46,289 nucleotides of DNA from Eubacteriales bacterium. GTDB lineage: Bacteria > Bacillota > Clostridia > Lachnospirales > Lachnospiraceae. The notes beneath the pieces are model-generated. The model saw only the letters and a list, made by a program, of their open reading frames with translations. It did no database searches and was not told the origin of the DNA. Made by a program: the position numbers and the translations under genes. Location: the NCBI GenBank assembly GCA_030524125.1, contig JAUNHB010000011.1, positions 1 to 46,289 on the forward strand. Reading direction: 5' to 3'. Below, piece after piece: positions 24,177-32,139 of the stretch (position 1 is the first letter of the stretch; each line of letters opens with the position of its first letter).

Positions 24177-25431
24177 ATTCTGGATTTTTAACCATTATGC
24201 GACGACCCCGCAGACGGGGCCGCTGCTTCGGCATTTTTATTTTGCGGAATATCTGAAAGAGAAAGACATAGAGACGACAGTGTTTGCGGCCAACGAGCTT
24301 CATCAGACCGGCGGCAGCGTCGATACCCACGGGAAGCCTTATCTTCGGACGGAAGAGGAGGGGGTTCCCTTTGTCTTTGTAAAGACGAGTAAATATCAGG
24401 GAAACGGACTTTCCCGGGTGAAAAACATGGTCTCGTTTTTCATGGGGCTTCTGCGGATCAGCGGAGGCTACGCGAAGACCTACGGACGGCCCGATGTGAT
24501 CATGGGCTCCAGCGCTCATCCGCTGACCAGTATCGCGGGGATCCTCACGGCCCGGAGATTCGGCGTTCCCGCCATTGTGGAGGTGCGGGATCTGTGGCCG
24601 GAGGCGATCTTTTCTGTCGGGAAGGTGAAGATGAACAGTCTGGCGGGCCGCCTTCTGAGCGCCGGGGAGAAGTGGATGTACGTTCACGCGGACGCCATCG
24701 TGTTCACCAAGGAGGGGGACGTGGACCACATCAAAGAGATGGGTTGGGACATGGACCACGGCGGAAAAATCGATCTTCAGAAATGCCATTATGTCAATAA
24801 TGGAGTAAAGCTGACGGACTACTATGAGAGCATCGGGAAAAATGTGCTGGCGGATCCGGAGCTGGAGGACGACAGCTTTAAGGTGGTCTACACAGGAACA
24901 GTCCGTCCGGTCAACAATGTGGGAAATCTTCTGGACACGGCGAAGCTTCTGGCGGACCATAAGGATATCCGGTTCCTGATCTTCGGAGGCGGGAGCGAGC
25001 TGGAGAAGCTGAAAAAGCGCGTGGTAGACGAAAAGATAGAAAATGTATCGTTCAAAGGATTTGTGGAGAAAAAATACATTCCTTATATCCTGAGCCGTTC
25101 TTCCGTGAACGTGCTGAATTATTCGCAGAGCAACTATAACTGGTCGCGGGGAAACAGCTCCAATAAGCTGTTCGAGTACATGGCCAGCGGAAAGCCGATC
25201 ATCTCCACCGTGAAGATGGGCTACTGTATCCTGGACAAATATCAGTGCGGCCTGTCGCTGGAGGAGTGCACGCCGCAGGCGCTGGCGGCGCAGATCCTGA
25301 AGCTGCACGATCTGCCGCCAAAGGCCTACGAGCAGATGGCCAGAAACGCGCAGGAGGGGGCGAAGGACTTCGACTTTTCCGTGCTGACGGAGCGGCTGTA
25401 CCGTGTGATTGAGAGTGTGAGACGAGATTGA
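24169..25431 (+). CDS. Glycosyltransferase family 4 (WbuB-like)
   Basis: 420 residues, paralogue-like to the GT4 at 4011: RRFWIFNHYATTPQTGPLLR start, GSSAHPLTSIAGILTARRFG, AIVEVRDLWPEAIFS, FKVVYTGTVRPVNNVGNLL, IENVSFKGFVEKKYIPYIL and KLFEYMASGKPIISTVKMG. The EVRDLWP and MASGKP blocks are characteristic of WbuB-type enzymes found with heparinase-like and bi-domain oxidoreductase genes. It probably adds the second sugar after WbaP-type priming. Start overlaps the phosphoglycosyl transferase by 8 bases and its stop overlaps the following TTG start, so the three are tightly coupled. Confidence 0.9.
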   Translation: MRRFWIFNHYATTPQTGPLLRHFYFAEYLKEKDIETTVFAANELHQTGGSVDTHGKPYLRTEEEGVPFVFVKTSKYQGNGLSRVKNMVSFFMGLLRISGGYAKTYGRPDVIMGSSAHPLTSIAGILTARRFGVPAIVEVRDLWPEAIFSVGKVKMNSLAGRLLSAGEKWMYVHADAIVFTKEGDVDHIKEMGWDMDHGGKIDLQKCHYVNNGVKLTDYYESIGKNVLADPELEDDSFKVVYTGTVRPVNNVGNLLDTAKLLADHKDIRFLIFGGGSELEKLKKRVVDEKIENVSFKGFVEKKYIPYILSRSSVNVLNYSQSNYNWSRGNSSNKLFEYMASGKPIISTVKMGYCILDKYQCGLSLEECTPQALAAQILKLHDLPPKAYEQMARNAQEGAKDFDFSVLTERLYRVIESVRRD

Positions 25432-27107
25432 AGATCAAAAAATACTGCGAGACGCTGAAATATCTGAAAAAGAGCCAGATCCGATATCTGGTGAAAAACC
25501 GGCTGACGGGAAAACGTCCGGCGAAGACGGAAGGGGAGGCTCCGGTCATCGGAGAGCTGTCCCTGTGGACGCCGCGGCTGGACAGTCACCCGGACTACCT
25601 GCGCCGCTTTTCCACGGACGAGCTTCTACAGGGGAAGGTGACGCTGCTCTACGAGAGCGGCCGGCCGGGAGGCCGGAACTGGGAGGCTTTGGACAAATCG
25701 CATCTGTGGAATTTTAATCTCCACTATCTGGAATTTCTGATCCCTCTGGCGGCGGCCTGGCAGGAAACGAAGGACGAGAGGTATTACGACTGCTTCCGGG
25801 ACTACTGCCTGCGCTGGATCGGGGACAACCGGGAGGGGACCGGGGACGGTTGGCATCCCTACACGATCTCCCTGCGGCTTACGAACCTTTGGATCTGCAT
25901 GGACGGCTTCGGCGAAAGGATCCGCAGGGACGAAGAGTTTCTGAGAACGCTCTGCGGAAGCATGTACGCCCAGTACCGGCATCTGGAGAAGCGAAAGGAG
26001 CTTCACCTGCTGGGCAACCATTATCTGGAAAACTTAAAGGCGCTTCTTCTGGGCGCGCTCTATTTTAAAGAGCCGGGCGTCTACGCAGAGACCAAATCCC
26101 GGCTGCAGGAGCAACTGGAGGAACAGATCCTGGCGGACGGCGTGCACTATGAGAGGAGCCTGATGTATCACAAGCTCGTGCTGGAGGATCTGATGCGGCT
26201 GGCGAAGGCCGTGCGCACGGCGGACAAGGCCTTTTATCAGGAGCTGACGTCGTGGATTCAGGCCATGACGACGCCCATGTACTCGCTCGAGGAGGGGATG
26301 GGGCACACGCCGCTGTTCAACGACGCGGGGGACAATGTGGCGAGGACGATGCCGAGCCTTCTGGCGGCCCTGCGGGAGGAGTTCGGCGTCGCGCCGCTTT
26401 GGAAAGGCAGCTTTCCGGAGGCGGGCTACTACTGCCTTCGCGGGAGAGGGCTGAAGCTTCTGATGGACGCGGGGGAGATCGCCCCCTCCTACATGCCGGG
26501 ACACGGGCACTGCGACGGGCTGAGCATAGAGATTTCCTGCGAGGGGCGTCCGGTTTTCGTCAATTCCGGCACGGGGCTTTATCAGGGAGAGCTGCGCTCT
26601 TATTTCCGGAGTACGAGGGCCCACAACACGGTGGTCATCGACGGCGGGGAGCAGTCGGAATGCTGGGGAGAGCACCGGGTGGCGGCCCGGATCTCGAAGG
26701 TGAGCGGAAGCGGCGGCGCCGACTGGATGGAAGGGGAGCTTACGACCTGCGGCGGAAAGCGCCAGAGACGGAGAGTGGAGGCGCGGGACGGGATCGTCCG
26801 GATCCTGGATACCGTCGAGGGTCACGCGCAGGCTTACTTTCATCTGGCGGACGGTTATGGATATGAGGAACGGGACGGCGGGATCCTTGTGACGGAGCGG
26901 GATGGGACGGCAGTCTGCAGGATCCTCGCGCCGGAGGGAGACAGGACGGCCGTCCACCGGGACGGCGAGCTTTGTCTCTACGCGCCGGAGTTTGGGCGGA
27001 TCGGGAAAACGCAGGCTCTGGAGATCGTCTGGGAAGGCGACGGGACGGAGCATGAGATACAGATCATATGGTTACAGCAGATTTCCACGGAGGAGAGAAA
27101 AGGATGA
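25428..27107 (+). CDS. Heparinase II/III / alginate-lyase family protein
   Basis: 559 residues, TTG start at 25428 within the TTGA overlap of the previous stop. No signal peptide is visible, so the protein appears cytoplasmic, unlike secreted polysaccharide lyases. N-terminal alpha-toroid region (WNFNLHYLEFL, RLTNLWICMDGF, NHYLENLKALLLGALYF) and a C-terminal beta-sandwich with HGHCDGLSIEISCEGRPVFV, STRAHNTVVIDGGEQSECWG and VEGHAQAYFHLADGYGYEER. These are the Hepar_II_III signature stretches, including the RxxAHNTVxxDGxxQ loop. Members next to glycan synthesis genes are often found with WbuB-type GT4 and the bi-domain oxidoreductase; whether they cut or help make the glycan (for example epimerisation) is unsettled. 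Ends in an ATGA overlap with wecC. Confidence 0.88.
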   Translation: MKIKKYCETLKYLKKSQIRYLVKNRLTGKRPAKTEGEAPVIGELSLWTPRLDSHPDYLRRFSTDELLQGKVTLLYESGRPGGRNWEALDKSHLWNFNLHYLEFLIPLAAAWQETKDERYYDCFRDYCLRWIGDNREGTGDGWHPYTISLRLTNLWICMDGFGERIRRDEEFLRTLCGSMYAQYRHLEKRKELHLLGNHYLENLKALLLGALYFKEPGVYAETKSRLQEQLEEQILADGVHYERSLMYHKLVLEDLMRLAKAVRTADKAFYQELTSWIQAMTTPMYSLEEGMGHTPLFNDAGDNVARTMPSLLAALREEFGVAPLWKGSFPEAGYYCLRGRGLKLLMDAGEIAPSYMPGHGHCDGLSIEISCEGRPVFVNSGTGLYQGELRSYFRSTRAHNTVVIDGGEQSECWGEHRVAARISKVSGSGGADWMEGELTTCGGKRQRRRVEARDGIVRILDTVEGHAQAYFHLADGYGYEERDGGILVTERDGTAVCRILAPEGDRTAVHRDGELCLYAPEFGRIGKTQALEIVWEGDGTEHEIQIIWLQQISTEERKG

Positions 27108-28327
27108 TTAACGTAGTAGGACTTGGCTACATCGGACTGCCCACGGCGCTCATGTTCGCGGCGCACGGCGTCGAGGTGGTGGGAACAGATTACAATAAGG
27201 AGCTGGTGGACACGCTTCGGGCCGGAAGGACTACCTTTGAGGAGGACGGTCTGGACGAGCTGTTCCGGGAGGCGGTGGACAAAGGGATCCGTTTTTCCCA
27301 CGAGTACCAGCGCACGGACATGTACATCGTGGCGGTGCCGACTCCCTATGACAAGGCCAGCAAAAAGGTAGACGCAGGCTTCGTGGCCAGGGCGGTGGAG
27401 AACGTCATGGAGGTTTGTCCCAAAGGCGCGGTGATCGTCGTGGAATCCACGGTGTCGCCGGGAACCATCGACAAATATGTGCGGCCGGTGGCGGAGGCGA
27501 AGGGCTTTGTCATCGGAGAGGATATCCATCTGATCCACGCGCCGGAGCGGATCATTCCGGGAAACATGGTCTATGAGCTGAAGCACAATTCCCGCACCAT
27601 CGGCGCGGACAGCCAGGAGATCGGCGAGCGCGTGAAAGAGCTGTACAGCTCGTTCTGCCAGGGGGAGATTGTGGTGACGGACATCCGGACCGCGGAGATG
27701 ACCAAGGTGGTGGAGAACACTTTCCGGGACATCAACATCGCCTTTGCCAACGAGCTGGCAAAGATCTGCCGCTCCGACAATATGGACGTGTACGAGATCA
27801 TCCGGATCGCCAACAAGCATCCCAGAGTCAATATTCTGACGCCGGGTCCGGGAGTGGGCGGGCACTGCATCTCGGTGGATCCGTGGTTTCTCGTGGGAGA
27901 TTACCCGGGGCTTGCCAACATCATTCTGGCGGCCCGCAAGATCAACGATTCCATGCCGGATTTTGTGCTGGAGCGCATCCACGACATCATGAAGGAAAGC
28001 GGTCTGACCGACGTGGGAAGAGTGGGGCTCTACGGCCTGACCTACAAGGAGAACGTGGACGATATGCGGGAAAGCCCCACGCTCCAGATGCTGGAGAGCA
28101 TGGAGCGCCACCTGTGCGGCGGGCAGATCAAGGTGTACGACCCGTATGTGACCCGGGATGTGACGGCCAACCAGTACCACGATCTGGACGCGTTCCTCAG
28201 GGACGTGGACATGGTAGTCCTTCTGGTGGGCCACGACGAGATCCGGGAAAATATGGACAAACTGAAAGGAAAGATCGTTCTGGATACACGGCACATCTGT
28301 TTTCTGGACGGCGTGTACCGGCTGTAA
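27104..28327 (+). CDS. wecC: UDP-N-acetyl-D-mannosamine dehydrogenase
   Basis: 407 residues from the ATG at 27104 (ATGA overlap; GGAGGAGAGAAAAGG upstream), rather than an upstream in-frame start at 27068. Motifs: VVGLGYIGLPTALMFAAHGV for NAD, VPTPYDK, VVESTVSPGTID, HAPERIIPGNM, EMTKVVENTFRDINIAFANE, and NKHPRVNILTPGPGVGGHC with catalytic C255 followed by ISVDPWFLVG. The NKHPRVNILxPGPGVGGHC stretch matches WecC better than WbpA or UDP-glucose dehydrogenase. It oxidises UDP-ManNAc at C6 in two NAD-dependent steps to UDP-ManNAcA. The epimerase that supplies UDP-ManNAc is at 12597 in the first operon. Confidence 0.93.
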   Translation: MINVVGLGYIGLPTALMFAAHGVEVVGTDYNKELVDTLRAGRTTFEEDGLDELFREAVDKGIRFSHEYQRTDMYIVAVPTPYDKASKKVDAGFVARAVENVMEVCPKGAVIVVESTVSPGTIDKYVRPVAEAKGFVIGEDIHLIHAPERIIPGNMVYELKHNSRTIGADSQEIGERVKELYSSFCQGEIVVTDIRTAEMTKVVENTFRDINIAFANELAKICRSDNMDVYEIIRIANKHPRVNILTPGPGVGGHCISVDPWFLVGDYPGLANIILAARKINDSMPDFVLERIHDIMKESGLTDVGRVGLYGLTYKENVDDMRESPTLQMLESMERHLCGGQIKVYDPYVTRDVTANQYHDLDAFLRDVDMVVLLVGHDEIRENMDKLKGKIVLDTRHICFLDGVYRL

Positions 28328-28343
28328 AATATAGGAGAGTATG

Positions 28344-30482
28344 ATGAAGCAGTTATTTCTGAATGTGAGCGACGGAAGCATGAAGCTGATCGATCAGCCC
28401 ATGCCCACCGTCAAGGAAAATATGGCGCTGGTGGAAAGTCTCTACACGGTAGTCAGCGCCGGGACCGAGAGGGGACTTGCCTCCTTCGGCGGGAAAAACC
28501 TCGTCCAGAAGGCGTTGGAGAGACCGGATCAGGTGAAGAAGGTGCTGGAGAAGCTCTCCACCGACGGCATCGTGACGACGCTGGAGAGCGCCTTCAACAA
28601 GCTGGCGGAGCCGATGCCCATGGGCTATTCCGGCGTGGGCCGGGTCGTCGCCTGCGGCCGGGGCGTCACGGAGGTGCAGGCCGGGGATCTGGTGGCCATG
28701 GTGGGGACCGCATATCACTGCGAGATCAACCGGGTCAGCCGCACGATGCTGACAAAGGTGCCGGAGGAGCTGACCGACTACCGGCAGGCGGCGTTCTGCG
28801 CGCTGGGCGGTATCGCGCTGGAGGGTATCCATCAGGCGGAGGTGGTTCCGGGGGAGACGGTGGCCGTCATCGGCATGGGCCTTTTGGGCCATATCGTCAG
28901 CCGGATCTTAAATGCCTACGGCTGCGATGTGATCGGCTACGACGTGGCGGACAAGACGATGCCCGGCACGCGGCTCAGGGCGTTCCTCAACTCCGGGGAC
29001 GACAACGCGGCGGACATGACGAAGAGCCTGACCAGAGGGCGGGGCGTGGACAAGGTCATCATCACGGCGGCGGCCGACAGCAACGCGCCTATGGATCTGG
29101 CGGCGGCCATCGCCAGAGACCGGGGCATCATCTGCATGATCGGCGTGACCCGGATGAACATCGACAGACGGCCTTATTATGAGAGAGAGCTTTCCTTCCG
29201 GATCGCCCGTTCCTACGGAGCCGGACGCTACGACGCCACCTACGAGCAGAAGGGGATCGACTATCCCATCGGCTATGTGCGCTTCACGGAAGGGCGGAAC
29301 ATCGAGGAATTTGTCCGGCTGCTGGCGCAGGGGCGTCTGGAGCTGGCGGATATGATCACGCATGAGATCCCCTTTGAGCAGGCGGCGCAGGCCTATGAGA
29401 TGATCACGAAAAATCCGCGCCATGAGCGCTACATCGGCGTTCTTTTAAAATACGGCGACGGGGAAGAAAAATGGAAGGGCAGGATCGAGAATGTCAGAGC
29501 CGCAAAGACGGCGTCGGGCGATAAGATCCGGCTGGGCCTGATCGGGGCGGGAAATTTTGTGCGCAGCACCATGCTCCCGGTCATGAAGGAGACGGGACTT
29601 TTCGAGTTCCGGGGATTGGCCACCACGGGCGGCGTGGGCGCGGCGCAGGCCAACGACGGCACGCCGTTTGCCTATACGACCAACGACTACAGGGAGCTTC
29701 TTGCAGATCCAGAAATCGATCTGATCGCCGTCTCCACCCAGCACAACAGCCACGGCAAATTTGTGACGGAGGCGCTGGAGGCGGGAAAGAGCGTCTACTG
29801 CGAGAAGCCGCTCTGCCTGACGCTTCAGGAGCTGGAGGAGATCCGGGCGGTTTATGAGCGCTCGGAGGGAGAACTGTTCGTGGGACTCAACCGCAGACAC
29901 GCCCCGCTGATCCGGCAGATCAAAAAGGAGCTGAAGACGGATCAGGTCCCGGCAGTCTACGACTTTATCGCAAACGCGGGATTTATTCCGAAGGATCACT
30001 GGGTGCACGACGAGGCGGCCGGCGGCGGCCGGATTCTCGGAGAGGCGTGCCACTTTGTGGACCTGATCCAGTATCTGGACGGCAGCGAGCTGACGGACCT
30101 TCATGTGACGGCGGCCTCCAACAGCGCGTATCCCATGAACGACAACGTGCTGATCACGCTCCGCTTCGCTTCGGGAGCGGTGGGAAACATCGTCTACTCG
30201 TCCATGGGCTCGAAGAAATATCCGAAGGAACAGCTCCGGGTGCTGTCGGGCGGATCTGTCTATGAGATGGATAACTTCATCCGCCTCAGAAAATACGGAA
30301 GCATGAAGACGGTGAAGGAGAAGCTCAGACAGGATAAGGGCATCAGACAGGAATATGAATTTATCTGCAGGGTACTGAGAGGGCAGGAGAAAAACACGGC
30401 CATTGCGGACGCGTTCCGCGGGCAGGAGCTTCTGATCAGAGCCATGCAGCGGGTGAAGGAACATGAGAACGCTGGTCTATGA
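28344..30482 (+). CDS. Bi-domain oxidoreductase: MDR alcohol-dehydrogenase-like domain fused to Gfo/Idh/MocA domain
   Basis: 712 residues. ATG at 28344 is preferred over 28341 since AGGAG is 6 bases before it. Residues 1 to about 375 are a medium-chain dehydrogenase: SLYTVVSAGTERGLASFGGK, PMGYSGVGRVVACGRGVTEV, VAVIGMGLLGHIVSRILNAY for NAD(P). The GHExxG zinc motif of classic alcohol dehydrogenases is not seen (GYSGVG instead). From about residue 393 a Gfo/Idh/MocA domain: IRLGLIGAGNFVRSTMLPVM, VSTQHNSHGKFVTEALEAGK, CEKPLCLTLQELEE, ILGEACHFVDLIQYLDGSEL. Such fusions recur beside heparinase-like and WbuB-like genes in glycan clusters. The substrate is unknown; a hidden-redox change on a sugar is possible. 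The end overlaps the next gene by 20 bases. Confidence 0.9.
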   Translation: MKQLFLNVSDGSMKLIDQPMPTVKENMALVESLYTVVSAGTERGLASFGGKNLVQKALERPDQVKKVLEKLSTDGIVTTLESAFNKLAEPMPMGYSGVGRVVACGRGVTEVQAGDLVAMVGTAYHCEINRVSRTMLTKVPEELTDYRQAAFCALGGIALEGIHQAEVVPGETVAVIGMGLLGHIVSRILNAYGCDVIGYDVADKTMPGTRLRAFLNSGDDNAADMTKSLTRGRGVDKVIITAAADSNAPMDLAAAIARDRGIICMIGVTRMNIDRRPYYERELSFRIARSYGAGRYDATYEQKGIDYPIGYVRFTEGRNIEEFVRLLAQGRLELADMITHEIPFEQAAQAYEMITKNPRHERYIGVLLKYGDGEEKWKGRIENVRAAKTASGDKIRLGLIGAGNFVRSTMLPVMKETGLFEFRGLATTGGVGAAQANDGTPFAYTTNDYRELLADPEIDLIAVSTQHNSHGKFVTEALEAGKSVYCEKPLCLTLQELEEIRAVYERSEGELFVGLNRRHAPLIRQIKKELKTDQVPAVYDFIANAGFIPKDHWVHDEAAGGGRILGEACHFVDLIQYLDGSELTDLHVTAASNSAYPMNDNVLITLRFASGAVGNIVYSSMGSKKYPKEQLRVLSGGSVYEMDNFIRLRKYGSMKTVKEKLRQDKGIRQEYEFICRVLRGQEKNTAIADAFRGQELLIRAMQRVKEHENAGL

Positions 30483-31458
30483 CGTGGCGGCGGACAGCGG
30501 CGGGGCCGCCACTGTCCTGCAGAGCTTTTATGAGGAATTCCGGAAGGATCCGGAAAACGAGTATCTGTTCGTGCTGAGCGTCTATGAGCTTGAGGAGACG
30601 CCCCGGATCCGGGTGCTGAATTTTCCGTGGGTCAAGAAAAGCCCGCTGCACCGGCTGTACTTTGATTACGTGATGGCACCGGGGCTGGTGGAGCGGTACG
30701 GGGCGGACCGGGTGCTGTCGCTTCAGAACATCGCGCTTCCGAGGGCGGGCGTGCCGCAGACGGTCTATGAGCACAACGCGCTTCCGTTCTCGGAATACCG
30801 CTTCCGGCCGTGGGAGGCGTTCCGTCCATGGACGACGCAGCAGATCCTTGGCAGGATGATGCGCCGGTCGATCCGCCGGGCGGAGAAGGTGCTGGTCCAG
30901 ACCAACTGGATGAAGGCGGAGATCGTCCGCCAGTGCCGGATCCCGGAGGACCGGGTGGAGGTCCGTTTTCCGCCGGTGGAGATGCTGAAGACGAAGCCGT
31001 GGGAGATGGATGCGGAGAAGCCGCTCTTCTTCTATCCGGCGGGCGCGCCCGCCTATAAGAACCACCGCACTTTCCTGAAGGCGTGCGAATGGCTGCGGGA
31101 ACGGGGGTGCGTCTCCTACGAGGCGGTCTGGACCGTCACGGGCGAGGAAAACGACGGGATGCGCGCCCTCAAAAGGGAGGCGCAGGAGAAGGGACTCCCC
31201 ATCCGCTTTGCGGGGCCCCTTCCCCGGCAGGAGCTTTTTGAGCTTTACGCGAGGTCCGTCCTCGTCTTTCCGTCCTACATCGAGACGATTGGCCTTCCGC
31301 TTCTCGAGGCGCGCTCTGTCGGCGCGCCGATCCTGGCCGCGGACTGCCTGTACGCCCGCGACGGCGTAGGCGACTACGCCCGGGCCCAATTTTTCGATCC
31401 GTTCGACGCGGAGCGGCTCGGGGAGTTGATGGGGGCAACAGGTTATGAGCAAAGGTAG
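30463..31458 (+). CDS. Glycosyltransferase family 4, C-terminus altered by a repeat insertion
   Basis: 331 residues. RTLVYDVAADSGGAATVLQS start (GT4-like binding loop with the 'DSGGA' stretch), SLQNIALPRAGVPQTVYEHN, VLVQTNWMKAEIVRQC, FFYPAGAPAYKNHRTFLKAC, FAGPLPRQELFELYARSVLV and YIETIGLPLLEARSVGAPIL with the EX7E-like donor site. It would add a sugar to the glycan. The last eight residues (GATGYEQR) and the TAG are encoded by a family A repeat. If the repeat and one TTGATGG direct repeat are removed, the frame reads ELM-ERFWAKKEL-stop, giving 332 residues, so the original gene end can be recovered. The enzyme is probably still active because only the extreme C-terminus changed. Confidence 0.88.
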   Translation: MRTLVYDVAADSGGAATVLQSFYEEFRKDPENEYLFVLSVYELEETPRIRVLNFPWVKKSPLHRLYFDYVMAPGLVERYGADRVLSLQNIALPRAGVPQTVYEHNALPFSEYRFRPWEAFRPWTTQQILGRMMRRSIRRAEKVLVQTNWMKAEIVRQCRIPEDRVEVRFPPVEMLKTKPWEMDAEKPLFFYPAGAPAYKNHRTFLKACEWLRERGCVSYEAVWTVTGEENDGMRALKREAQEKGLPIRFAGPLPRQELFELYARSVLVFPSYIETIGLPLLEARSVGAPILAADCLYARDGVGDYARAQFFDPFDAERLGELMGATGYEQR

Positions 31459-31518
31459 CCGCGCAGCGGCGGGGAGCGAGTCAGCGCGGCTTTGCGAATG
31501 GCGCGGGCTGAACTGTTA
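31433..31518 (+). mobile_element. Family A MITE-like repeat, copy 2, inside the 3' end of a glycosyltransferase gene
   Basis: Bases 31445-31517 match 40435-40508 of copy 3 at about 94% identity. The element is flanked by the 7-bp direct repeat TTGATGG (31426-31432 and 31519-31525), as expected for a target-site duplication. An 8-bp stem AGCCGCGC/GCGCGGCT (31457-31464 and 31484-31491) lies inside. The left part seen in copy 3 is missing. No open frame of its own. It supplies the stop codon of the glycosyltransferase. Confidence 0.75.
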
Positions 31519-31548
31519 TTGATGGAGAGGTTTTGGGCGAAAAAGGAA

Positions 31549-31577
31549 TTGTAAAACAGCGGAAAATGTTATATATT
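31549..31577 (+). promoter_or_regulatory. Promoter for the SEC-C protein/flippase operon
   Basis: TTGTAA (31549-31554), 17-base spacer, TATATT (31572-31577), about 50 bases before the ATG at 31630, in an AT-rich stretch that stands out from the GC-rich surroundings. The TAA in the -35 would have been the stop of the glycosyltransferase before the repeat inserted. Confidence 0.6.
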
Positions 31578-31629
31578 AGTGAGAAGTATTTCAGGTAATA
31601 GATATTAAGAAGAAAAGGATGGTTATGAT

Positions 31630-32139
31630 ATGGCATTATTAAAACAGTGGCAGAAAATTGCATACGACGAGACGAAGGACAAGGGAGCGCTGCAGAGATT
31701 CTGGGCGAACTACTTCAATCTGGAGAAGGGCGTCTATGAGAAGCTTCTGGACGAGCCGGATACGGAGGTGGCCGGGACGGTCGTAGAGCTGGCGGAGAAA
31801 TACGGTCTGAGCGTGATGGAGATGACCGGTTTTCTGGACGGCATCAACGACAGTCTCGTGGAGCCAAACCCCATCGAGGAAATGGAGGAGGACACCCGCG
31901 TCAGCCTGAAGTTCGACAAGGAAAAGCTCTACAAGAACATGGTGGACGCCAAGGCGGACTGGCTCTATGAGCTGCCGCAGTGGGAGAAGATCTTCGACGA
32001 GGAGACGAGAAAGAGACTGTATCTGGAGCAGAAAAAATCAGGAACGATCGTAAAAGGCCCGAAGGTTGGCCGTAACGATCCGTGCCCGTGCGGAAGCGGA
32101 AAGAAATATAAGCAGTGCTGCGGGAAGAAACACGCGTAA
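31630..32139 (+). CDS. SEC-C metal-binding domain protein
   Basis: 169 residues, acidic and soluble. The last 24 residues form a SEC-C zinc motif: [19 protein letters not shown] followed by GKKHA, with the CxCx8CC ligand set also found at the end of SecA. The N-terminal 145 residues are mainly helical ([37 protein letters not shown]) and not recognised beyond occurring in Clostridia proteins of this type. A role in protein quality control or ribosome/SecA-related binding is possible but unproven. It has its own promoter and its stop overlaps the flippase start by one base. Confidence 0.88.
   Translation: MALLKQWQKIAYDETKDKGALQRFWANYFNLEKGVYEKLLDEPDTEVAGTVVELAEKYGLSVMEMTGFLDGINDSLVEPNPIEEMEEDTRVSLKFDKEKLYKNMVDAKADWLYELPQWEKIFDEETRKRLYLEQKKSGTIVKGPKVGRNDPCPCGSGKKYKQCCGKKHA

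Noticed and set aside
5254-28327. Complete Wbp-type pathway to UDP-2,3-diacetamido-mannuronic acid
   Set aside because: The epimerase and dehydrogenase read as WecB and WecC instead of WbpI and WbpA, and the oxidoreductase does not resemble WbpB closely by eye. The pathway stays possible but is not supported as complete.
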